Of a DNA stretch of 6,920 nt, positions 1 to 6,111 are shown one piece after another. A program made the translations under genes and the position numbers. The notes beneath the pieces are model-generated. The model had not been told where the DNA came from. It did no database searches and saw nothing but the letters and a program-made list of their open reading frames with translations. Position 1 is the stretch's first letter. Each line of letters opens with the position of its first letter. This DNA is from JAXFQS01 sp051892815 (GTDB taxonomy: Bacteria; Verrucomicrobiota; Kiritimatiellia; RFP12; DVOR01): contig JBJFGP010000003.1 in NCBI GenBank assembly GCA_051892815.1, forward strand, positions 1-6,920, given 5' to 3'.

Positions 1-345
1 AGGTTGCTGGATCGTCTCTTCGACCTTGCCAACGAGGCGATATTGGCCATCCCGAACTTCGGCCATTGGCGTTTGCGGGCGTATCTCTGCATCCACGGTA
101 TGACGCCCAAGAGCGAGACACTTCCCCACGAGTGGTACAACACGCCCAACATCCATATCATCACCTTCAAGGATTTCCGGAAGATGTGCCGCGACAAGGA
201 GTTGGAACTTGAATGTGTCGTGCCGATAGCCAATCGCTGGTTTGACAAGCTAATGCTCAAGTTCGGACTGGTCAACACATTCGCCGAACAGGTTGTCGTC
301 AAAATCCGCCGCAAAACCCAAACGAAAGAGGCGACGTCTTTATGA
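1..345 (+). CDS. metW: Methionine biosynthesis protein MetW, C-terminal part (5' end outside window)
   Basis: MetW is a small SAM-methyltransferase-fold protein that works with MetX in acylation of homoserine for methionine synthesis; its exact chemical role is still poorly defined. The frame is open from base 1 and runs 114 codons to TGA at 343-345, so the gene begins upstream and the TTG at base 4 is not its start. Within the visible part, the family hallmarks PNFGHW (residues 18-23) and EWYNTPNIH (44-52) followed by TFKDF (55-59) are present in the usual order, and the C-terminal FAEQVVVKIRRK matches the family's closing strand. About 90 N-terminal residues, including the SAM-binding glycine motif, should lie outside the window. 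metX is the usual upstream neighbour and would be expected just before base 1 (inference). The stop overlaps the next start as ATGA, implying translational coupling. I am confident of the family; the visible fragment cannot show whether the SAM site is intact. Confidence 0.9.
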   Translation, partial: RLLDRLFDLANEAILAIPNFGHWRLRAYLCIHGMTPKSETLPHEWYNTPNIHIITFKDFRKMCRDKELELECVVPIANRWFDKLMLKFGLVNTFAEQVVVKIRRKTQTKEATSL

Positions 346-1163
346 GCCGGCCTTGCCCCAATTGCCCCGCTGCTGCCAATCTCCCGAATCGTCACGCAAT
401 CATTCGGGTGCTAGAACAGCTTCTTGCGACGCTCTATCCAGGGTGTTATGGGCATCCCGAATGTCCGCGCGAGGAAATTGCATCGCTGCTGTCGGATCAA
501 GTTCACCGTGTGCTTCACTACCAGTCGGAGTACGACAGTGTTCCGGCAACGGCTTGCCGGCAGCGTGCAACCGATGTTACGACGGCATTCCTTGACCAAC
601 TTCCCGCAATCCGCTTGTTGTTGCAGGAGGACATTCAGGCCGCCTACGAGGGTGATCCGGCGGCCAGGTCGCACATGGAAATCATTATGAGTTATCCAGG
701 ACATTATGCCGTCACGGTGCACCGGTTGGCTCACGCGCTCTACGGCCTTGGGGTGCCGTTGATTCCCCGAGTCATGTCCGAGCATGCCCACTCGTTGACG
801 GGCATCGACATTCATCCAGGGGCGCAAATCGGGCCAGGCTTCTTTATCGACCACGGGACGGGGGTGGTCATTGGAGAGACCTGTGTCATTGGTCGCCATG
901 TCAAACTTTACCAGGGTGTGACGCTCGGGGCCTTGAGTTTTGCGAAGGAGGTGGATGGTTCGCTGGTCAAAGGCGTCAAGCGCCATCCGGATGTGGAGGA
1001 CGATGTGGTCATTTACGCGGGCGCTACTATCCTGGGTGGAAGCACGGTCATTGGCAAGGGCGCCGTCATTGGCGGCAATGTCTGGCTTGTCCACTCGGTT
1101 CCTCCGGGCGCGAAAGTTTACAACCAACAGCCCGCACCGGTTATCAAGACCGACTCCAACTGA
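342..1163 (+). CDS. cysE: Serine O-acetyltransferase (CysE family, EpsC-like long form)
   Basis: This cytoplasmic enzyme transfers acetyl from acetyl-CoA to L-serine, giving O-acetylserine for cysteine synthase. The 273-residue protein has a helical N-terminal domain (about 15-145) and a C-terminal left-handed beta-helix of hexapeptide repeats (about 150-255). GIDIHP carries Asp156 and IDHGTGVVIGET (169-180) carries His171; these correspond to the catalytic Asp and His of E. coli CysE. KRHPDVED (213-220) holds the conserved His215. The stretch between LGALSF (195-200) and KRHP is longer than in E. coli CysE, as in the EpsC-like branch. The C-terminus ends in Asn, not the Ile that lets E. coli-type CysE dock into CysK, so a standard cysteine synthase complex is doubtful (inference). 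The start ATG overlaps the metW stop by 4 bases; an AGAGG stretch at 327-331 is a plausible but distant ribosome site. The N-terminus contains an odd C-x2-C pair (Cys5, Cys8). Pairing with metW groups cysteine and methionine supply. Confidence 0.93.
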   Translation: MSRPCPNCPAAANLPNRHAIIRVLEQLLATLYPGCYGHPECPREEIASLLSDQVHRVLHYQSEYDSVPATACRQRATDVTTAFLDQLPAIRLLLQEDIQAAYEGDPAARSHMEIIMSYPGHYAVTVHRLAHALYGLGVPLIPRVMSEHAHSLTGIDIHPGAQIGPGFFIDHGTGVVIGETCVIGRHVKLYQGVTLGALSFAKEVDGSLVKGVKRHPDVEDDVVIYAGATILGGSTVIGKGAVIGGNVWLVHSVPPGAKVYNQQPAPVIKTDSN

Positions 1164-1168
1164 TTGCT

Positions 1169-2665
1169 ATGGATGTAGAGGCGATCAACCAACATCTTGA
1201 GGCGATTCTTTGCAACCATTCGTCTGAGACAAACCTCCCAGCCGATGTCGTCTTCACCTTGAAGGGGTTCGGGAAGGAATGGGTTTGTCGACGCAATGAG
1301 CACTGGGTCGTCACGGGGCCGAATGGCTCCGGCAAGAGTTATCTCGCAGCCTTGCTTGCCGACGAACTTCCCGTATGCGGGTGCCGCCTGGAAATGGCTC
1401 CGGACTTGGAAGAGAGCCGTGCCCTGGTGACTTTTTCCCAGCAGCAAAACGCAGCCTCTGGCGGTTGGCTTCAGGCGCGCTGGCATGGCCCAGGCGACGT
1501 TGAAGATCTCCGAGTAAAGGACTTCCTCTCTTACGATTCCGTCCACGACATCAACCCTTTCGAAGTTGTACGGCGTTCCCCCAAAGCACTCCGGAATCAT
1601 GCCGCCTGTCTGCGCCGCATTGTCGAACGCCTTGACCTGAAACCTTTGCTGGCGCGAACCGTCGTGCAACTCTCCAATGGCGAAACCCGATTGGTCTTGT
1701 TGACCCACGCACTTCTGAAGAATCCGCGCCTTTTAATTCTCGATGACCCCTTCGCCGGACTCTCCCCCGAGCGGCGCGCCGCACTCAAGAGTTTTCTCGA
1801 CGAATTGGCCTCCGAGATAACGATGGTGCTGATGTTGCGCAACGCCGATGAAGTGCCATCCTGCGCGACGGACGAACTCTTTCTCGACCATCTGAAAATC
1901 GTCCGCTTCGGCAAACCCTTGCCCCCCGCGCATCAAACGCAGCCCCACCAATGGATTCTCCCACCGAGTTTCAAATCCCCAGTGGAGAAGGGAGAGCCGG
2001 TCATCGAGATGGATGGTGTGACCATCTCCTATGGCAAGCGTAAAGTCATTGACAATCTACACTGGCGCGTGCTCAAAGGCGAACACTGGCTTATCACCGG
2101 ACCGAACGGTTGCGGCAAGACCACACTACTCTCCCTCGTCACCGGCGACAATCCGGCAGCCTATCGGAATCCAATCCGAATCTTTGGCCGTGCCCGCAAA
2201 GTTGGCGAGTGCATTTGGTCGATTCGCCGTAAAATCGCCCAGGTCTCACCTGAGCAGCAGGCTTACTTCAGCCCCGCGCAAACTGTTCTGGAAGCTGTCG
2301 CCGCCAACCATCTTGATGAGTATGGGCAGCCATTTCCAATGACCCGCCAGCTTCTGCAAAAGGCTCGGGCAAACCTCAAACTGCTGGAACTCCAATCAAG
2401 CGAAAAACGGACCTACGGATCCCTTTCTGCAGGCGAGCAACGGCTAGTGCTTTTCGCTCGGGCCTTTACTGCCGAACCTCAAATGCTGATACTGGATGAG
2501 CCCTGCCTCAATCTCGATCGCGAGACCCGAACAAAGGTTCTGCGTTTGCTCTCTGAACTACTGGAAACACACCGAAATATGACCGTGCTCTGCGTTGCCC
2601 ATCGGCAATCCTATGTTCCCGATGGATTCAACTATCGCCTGGCTCTGGGGGAAGACGATGCTTGA
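1169..2665 (+). CDS. ModF-like ABC ATPase with two fused nucleotide-binding domains
   Basis: The 498-residue protein has no membrane helices and carries two ABC ATPase domains. Domain 1: Walker A GPNGSGKS (50-57), signature LSNGE (168-172), Walker B LLILDDP (188-194). Domain 2: Walker A GPNGCGKT (311-318), signature LSAGE (419-423), Walker B MLILDEP (439-445) with Glu444 and switch His478. Length and layout, plus the stretch GEHWLITGPNG...LLSLVTGDNP...IFGR...IW (304-350), match E. coli ModF (490 residues), a molybdate-locus ATPase whose true role is unclear and which is not the main ModC transporter ATPase. Domain 1 looks impaired: Asp193 replaces the catalytic Glu and no switch His is seen at LMLRNADEVP (221-230). 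A proline-rich linker (about 249-275) joins the domains. It starts 5 bases after cysE with no clear Shine-Dalgarno, and its end overlaps the downstream permease gene by 8 bases, suggesting that it might energise that permease. A soluble, regulatory or housekeeping ATPase role is the alternative. No molybdate gene is nearby. Confidence 0.88.
   Translation: MDVEAINQHLEAILCNHSSETNLPADVVFTLKGFGKEWVCRRNEHWVVTGPNGSGKSYLAALLADELPVCGCRLEMAPDLEESRALVTFSQQQNAASGGWLQARWHGPGDVEDLRVKDFLSYDSVHDINPFEVVRRSPKALRNHAACLRRIVERLDLKPLLARTVVQLSNGETRLVLLTHALLKNPRLLILDDPFAGLSPERRAALKSFLDELASEITMVLMLRNADEVPSCATDELFLDHLKIVRFGKPLPPAHQTQPHQWILPPSFKSPVEKGEPVIEMDGVTISYGKRKVIDNLHWRVLKGEHWLITGPNGCGKTTLLSLVTGDNPAAYRNPIRIFGRARKVGECIWSIRRKIAQVSPEQQAYFSPAQTVLEAVAANHLDEYGQPFPMTRQLLQKARANLKLLELQSSEKRTYGSLSAGEQRLVLFARAFTAEPQMLILDEPCLNLDRETRTKVLRLLSELLETHRNMTVLCVAHRQSYVPDGFNYRLALGEDDA
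2647..2654 (+). promoter_or_regulatory. Ribosome binding site deciding the permease start
   Basis: A GGGGGAAG purine run lies 3 bases before ATG 2658, with its GGGGA core about 6 bases upstream. It lies inside the end of the ATPase gene. An in-frame ATG also exists at 2595, but that would force a 71-base overlap and add 21 residues with no membrane-protein character. The basic, short cytoplasmic start MLELSPLTRTRIRRFF followed by a hydrophobic helix fits the 2658 start better. Confidence 0.6.
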
Positions 2666-4010
2666 ACTTTCCCCATTGACCCGCACGCGGATTCGTCGTT
2701 TCTTCAGGAGTCGGACGGCTACAGCCGCGTTGGGCCTTCTTGGCCTGCTTGCCCTGATTGGCCTATGCGCGCCGTGGATTGCTCCCGTCTCTCCACATGA
2801 GATTACTCCTCTTGATGAACTGGAGCCCTATGTTTCAGTCGATCTGACCCTTCGCCCCAAGAGCCAGACGGGACGCTTTGACCTTCTGCCAGATGGACAG
2901 GTCACAAATGTTCTAGTGCCACAAGGCATCTTAAACCCCGGCGATAAACTCGACGGATGCTTCACTTTGTCGGTAGAACAAAGGCGGCAGATTACTAACC
3001 GTTTCCTGCCGGGCAAACATGCCCGCTTGGTTCTTTCCGTGCAAGACAAGAGTCAGTCTCAATGGCATCTTCGATTCCTTCCGGTTGCCTCGACCAATCG
3101 CCATTCCTCGCTTCGAGTCGGAATCTGGCCTGAGAGCCGTTCGCTTGCCGCGGTATCCTTCCGTTTCCCCAATCCGAGCGAATCTGCGTGGAAAAAACTT
3201 TCAAAGCGTGAGCAGCAGCAGTTGACCGCGTGGGCGCAGAATCCCGGCACGAGAAATGTTCTTTGGCAAGGTATCTCGACGGACTTGACGGTGACGCGAG
3301 CCAGTGTAACTTGGCCCTTCCGACCGGTTCCGCACCATCCATTGGGTGTTGACTCGGCTGGGCGCGATGTGCTCGCTCGGATTCTCTACGGTTTGCGCAT
3401 CTCCTTGGTATTTGGCTTGGCATTGGCTTTGTGGAGTGCTCTGTTTGGGATAGTCATCGGATCGATTCAGGGCTACTTTGGCGGGTGGGTGGATGTTTGT
3501 TGCCAGCGTGTGACGGAGATATGGTCGGCCTTGCCGTTTCTCTATGTAATGGTCTTTGTCGGGGCTGTTGTAGGTCGGAGTTTTCTTGTGCTGCTGCTCT
3601 GCTATGGTGCGTTCAACTGGATTGGTGTCTCTTATTACATGCGAGGCGAGTTTCTCAGGTTACGCCAACAGCCCTTTGTCGAGGCGGCTGTGACGCAGCA
3701 TCTCAGTAAGCGCCGCATCATTTTCCGCCATATTCTGCCCAATGCGCTGACGCCTGTCATCACCCTTTTCCCTTTTAATTTGGTTGGGGCAATCGCTTCA
3801 CTGGTGGCCCTTGATTTTCTAGGGTTCGGCCTGCCACCTCTGACACCGAGCCTTGGGGAACTGCTTCAGCAAGCACAGCAATTCCGGTGGGCCTGGTGGC
3901 TGATTTTCTATCCGTCGCTTGCCATCTTTCTTGTGATGCTCGCCACCATTATGGTTGGCGAGGGAATTCGTGAGGCTTTTGCCCCTAAAGCCAGAAATCA
4001 TTTGGAGTAG
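2658..4010 (+). CDS. YejE/OppC-type ABC transporter permease with large extracytoplasmic insertion
   Basis: This is an inner-membrane permease of the peptide/nickel (binding-protein-dependent) class; its closest recognisable relative is YejE of the microcin C/oligopeptide importer. It has 450 residues from ATG 2658; E. coli YejE has about 340. A basic cytoplasmic N-terminus precedes TM1 (about 22-42). A roughly 180-residue segment (45-225) should then lie outside the membrane. The core begins at HPLGVDSAGRDVLARILYGLRIS (from 227), a hallmark of OppC/DppC/YejE proteins, with helices near 246-270, 291-306, 308-328, 363-386 and 411-434. QGYFGGWVDV (271-280) and LDFLGFGLPPLTPSLGELL (385-403) are also typical. 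The coupling EAA loop is EAAVTQHLSKRRIIFRHILPN (342-362), where the usual Gly is His348. It follows the ModF-like ATPase with an 8-base overlap and precedes nspC by 2 bases. The partner YejB-like permease and binding protein are not visible, so substrate is unknown; peptides or peptide-like compounds are the family default. Confidence 0.88.
   Translation: MLELSPLTRTRIRRFFRSRTATAALGLLGLLALIGLCAPWIAPVSPHEITPLDELEPYVSVDLTLRPKSQTGRFDLLPDGQVTNVLVPQGILNPGDKLDGCFTLSVEQRRQITNRFLPGKHARLVLSVQDKSQSQWHLRFLPVASTNRHSSLRVGIWPESRSLAAVSFRFPNPSESAWKKLSKREQQQLTAWAQNPGTRNVLWQGISTDLTVTRASVTWPFRPVPHHPLGVDSAGRDVLARILYGLRISLVFGLALALWSALFGIVIGSIQGYFGGWVDVCCQRVTEIWSALPFLYVMVFVGAVVGRSFLVLLLCYGAFNWIGVSYYMRGEFLRLRQQPFVEAAVTQHLSKRRIIFRHILPNALTPVITLFPFNLVGAIASLVALDFLGFGLPPLTPSLGELLQQAQQFRWAWWLIFYPSLAIFLVMLATIMVGEGIREAFAPKARNHLE
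4001..4007 (+). promoter_or_regulatory. Ribosome binding site of nspC
   Basis: TTTGGAG ends 5 bases before ATG 4013 and overlaps the last codons of the permease gene. With a gap of only 2 bases between the two genes, it supports ATG 4013 as the start and tight co-translation. Confidence 0.5.
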
Positions 4011-4012
4011 CC

Positions 4013-5179
4013 ATGCAAATTGATACGCCGGCATTTGTCATAGACCTAGAGGCGCTTGAGCGGAATGCCGCGGTTTTAAGTGAGGTCAAACGGCGGGCTG
4101 GGTGCAAGATTTTGCTTGCGCTCAAGGCCTTTTCGCTCCCGGCAGCATTTTCCCCTTTTAAGGGGCGTCTAGACGGTGTCTGCGCAAGTTCCGTCCACGA
4201 GGCCCGCTTGGGTGTCGAGGTCTTCGCTTCCGAGGTTCATGCCTTTGCGGCGGCATTTACCGAGGCGCAGATGCGCGAGCTTGTGGACTTGGGGGTAGAT
4301 CACTTCACATTTAACTCATTCCGCCAACTGGAGCTTTTCCGCCGAGTCTGTTCCCGCCCGGTCACAATCGGGCTACGAGTCAATCCGGAACATTCGGAAG
4401 GACACACGCCCATCTATGACCCCTGTGCCCGATTTTCTCGCTTAGGAATCGTTCGGGCAGCTTTCAACGATCGGGGCCTTGAGGTAGTAACGGGTTTACA
4501 CATTCACAACCTATGTGAGCAGAACGCAGATTGCTTCGTTCGGACCCTTGCCGCTTTCGAGAATCGTTTCGCAACCATTATCCCACATATGAAATGGTTT
4601 AACTTCGGCGGAGGCCACCACATTACTCGCCCCGATTACGACATCGATTTGTTGGTCGAGACCATCTGCTCCTTTCGCCGCCGCCACGGGAGCCCAACCG
4701 TTTACCTTGAACCTGGAGAGGCCTGCGCGCTGAACGCCGGCACGCTTGCAGCGACGGTTGTGGATGTGGTAGAGAACGGAATGCCTATTGCCATCCTCGA
4801 TGCGTCTTGTGCCTGCCATACGCCCGATGTTATGGAAATGCCTTATCGACCGCGCATCTTCCGCCAAGCCGACTGGCAGGGAAAGGCGCAAAAGGACGAT
4901 TATGCCGAGTGCGCGGGCGAACCTAACCAGAAGCCCTATACCTATCGTCTAGCAGGACCGTCTTGTCTGGCGGGAGATGTCTTTGGGGACTACTCCTTTG
5001 ACACCCCTTTGTCCCCTGGCGACCAGCTCTATTTTGAGGATATGGCCCATTATACCCTTGTCAAGACGAACACCTTCAACGGCATCAATTTGCCCTCAAT
5101 CTACCTGCGGCATTCTGATGGACACTTGGAGTTGGTGCGGCAATTCGGATACAGCGACTTCATTGGACGGCTTTCGTGA
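4013..5179 (+). CDS. nspC: Carboxynorspermidine/carboxyspermidine decarboxylase
   Basis: NspC is a cytoplasmic PLP enzyme that decarboxylates carboxynorspermidine or carboxyspermidine to norspermidine or spermidine, the last step of the aspartate-semialdehyde polyamine route. The 388-residue protein is full length and has the alanine racemase-like fold: N-terminal barrel with LLALKAF, where Lys38 should hold PLP; NPEHSE (124-129); GLHIHNLCEQNAD (161-173); the phosphate-binding FGGGHHITRPDYD (198-210); EPGE (233-236); and MPDV-like TPDVMEMPYRP (270-280). The C-terminal barrel has GPSCLAGD (315-322) with the catalytic Cys318, and FEDMAHYTLVKTNTFNG (341-357) with Tyr347 completing the dimer active site. 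These strings separate it from DapF-free relatives such as LysA and SpeC-type decarboxylases. The partner carboxy(nor)spermidine dehydrogenase is not in the window. The stop overlaps the next gene's GTG start by 4 bases. Which polyamine is made cannot be read from the sequence. Confidence 0.95.
   Translation: MQIDTPAFVIDLEALERNAAVLSEVKRRAGCKILLALKAFSLPAAFSPFKGRLDGVCASSVHEARLGVEVFASEVHAFAAAFTEAQMRELVDLGVDHFTFNSFRQLELFRRVCSRPVTIGLRVNPEHSEGHTPIYDPCARFSRLGIVRAAFNDRGLEVVTGLHIHNLCEQNADCFVRTLAAFENRFATIIPHMKWFNFGGGHHITRPDYDIDLLVETICSFRRRHGSPTVYLEPGEACALNAGTLAATVVDVVENGMPIAILDASCACHTPDVMEMPYRPRIFRQADWQGKAQKDDYAECAGEPNQKPYTYRLAGPSCLAGDVFGDYSFDTPLSPGDQLYFEDMAHYTLVKTNTFNGINLPSIYLRHSDGHLELVRQFGYSDFIGRLS
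5165..5170 (+). promoter_or_regulatory. Ribosome binding site supporting the GTG start of the dehydrogenase
   Basis: GGACGG ends 5 bases before GTG 5176, inside the last codons of nspC. It supports the GTG as the start. The resulting N-terminus, VKIGVYLENE, is already a first beta strand, as expected for this family. Confidence 0.5.
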
Positions 5180-6111
5180 AAATCGGGGTTTACCTGGAGA
5201 ACGAACCGGCCGCTTTCAACTGTGAGGCAAGTTCGGATTACATTAAAGACTTTACGCCGCAAAAGCATCAAATCGTGGCGTTTCGTCATTTGGTTTCCCC
5301 CAATGAGGTGATTTGGTGCCGCACAGAAAAAAGCTTTCTCCGTACCCTCCCGACTATTGATGTTGCCGTCGTTTGGCAATTTAACGAACGCCATCTTCGA
5401 TTGGCTCCGAACCTGCGACTGATTGCCACACCTGCCGCCGGACGCGAGGGTATCAAACTGCCCGCCGGATACCGCGGAATCAAGGTCTATCACGGGCGCT
5501 TCCACGGCACATTGATTGCCCAGACCGTCCTCGGTGCACTCCTGGCAATGAATCGGGGTCTCTTCTCAGTCCAAGGGCAACGCTGGCCAAGGAGTAGCCT
5601 CTCGGTGCAGGATATCGATGGGACGAATGCGGTCATTCTGGGATATGGCGCGATTGGCAGGCATATTGGTCGTTTGTTGAAACTGTTTGGAGTAAATGTA
5701 TACGGCGTTCGCAGACGAAGAGGGAAGGGGACCTACACGCTTGCAGACTTGCCGCGCCTCCTTCAGAACTGCGACCATTTTATTATGGCGTTGCCCTCGG
5801 ACACCGGGACGGATGGGCTTGTCGATGGGCATATTCTTTCTTTTCTGCCGCGTCGGGCTCGGCTTTATAATGTGGGACGAGGTAATGCACTCGACGAGGC
5901 TGCCCTACTAGAGGCCTTGCATACCAATCGCCTAGCGGGAGCCTACTTGGATGTGTTCGCGCAGGAGCCATTGCCAGATAACTCCCCTCTCTATGGTGCG
6001 CCCAACCTGCTTCTGACGCCGCATGCGTCTGCCTTCGGATTCAGTTATCTAGATCGCTTCTTTTCTGAGTTCGCCCGGCATCTTGCCCATGGATTCTTCG
6101 CCAATGACTGA
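5176..6111 (+). CDS. D-isomer-specific 2-hydroxyacid dehydrogenase, probably NADP(H)-preferring
   Basis: Members of this family interconvert D-2-hydroxyacids and 2-oxoacids with NAD(P)H in the cytoplasm (glyoxylate/hydroxypyruvate reductases, phosphoglycerate dehydrogenase and relatives). The 311-residue protein has a divergent N-terminal substrate domain and a well-conserved cofactor domain. The Rossmann motif is GYGAIG (156-161). At the end of the next strand, where NAD enzymes carry an Asp, it reads GVRRRRGK (177-184), which suggests NADP(H) as in GhrA-type reductases (inference). All three catalytic residues are visible: Arg235 in NVGRG, Glu264 in DVFAQEPLP and His283 in LLTPHAS. It lacks the C-terminal ACT domain of long phosphoglycerate dehydrogenases. 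The GTG start is embedded in the nspC stop (GTGA), and the gene end overlaps the helicase start. Substrate is not identifiable; automated labels such as phosphoglycerate dehydrogenase (serA) would be unsafe here. Confidence 0.9.
   Translation: MKIGVYLENEPAAFNCEASSDYIKDFTPQKHQIVAFRHLVSPNEVIWCRTEKSFLRTLPTIDVAVVWQFNERHLRLAPNLRLIATPAAGREGIKLPAGYRGIKVYHGRFHGTLIAQTVLGALLAMNRGLFSVQGQRWPRSSLSVQDIDGTNAVILGYGAIGRHIGRLLKLFGVNVYGVRRRRGKGTYTLADLPRLLQNCDHFIMALPSDTGTDGLVDGHILSFLPRRARLYNVGRGNALDEAALLEALHTNRLAGAYLDVFAQEPLPDNSPLYGAPNLLLTPHASAFGFSYLDRFFSEFARHLAHGFFAND

Noticed and set aside
4..6. TTG at base 4 as the start of the first gene
   Set aside because: The frame is open to base 1 and the product aligns only with the C-terminal half of MetW, so the gene is truncated by the window edge.
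411..1127. Open frame of 238 codons on the minus strand across the serine acetyltransferase gene
   Set aside because: It lies fully opposite a gene with clear catalytic motifs, its translation shows no recognisable domain, and its length follows from the codon composition of the sense gene.
1118..1708. Open frame of 196 codons on the minus strand across the cysE end and ATPase start
   Set aside because: It spans a junction between two well-supported sense genes and has no recognisable protein features.
2595..2657. Upstream ATG as the start of the permease
   Set aside because: It would overlap the ATPase gene by 71 bases and add a non-conserved stretch; ATG 2658 has a purine-rich ribosome site and a typical permease N-terminus.
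1169..2665. Assigning the ATPase as a molybdate importer subunit (modC or functional mod operon)
   Set aside because: It resembles ModF in layout, but no modA, modB or molybdate-binding domain is present, and ModF is not established as the transport ATPase.
5176..6111. Calling the dehydrogenase phosphoglycerate dehydrogenase (serA) to link it with serine acetyltransferase
   Set aside because: It has no ACT domain, a divergent substrate domain, and an Arg cluster in place of the NAD-selecting acidic residue; the link to serine would be speculation.
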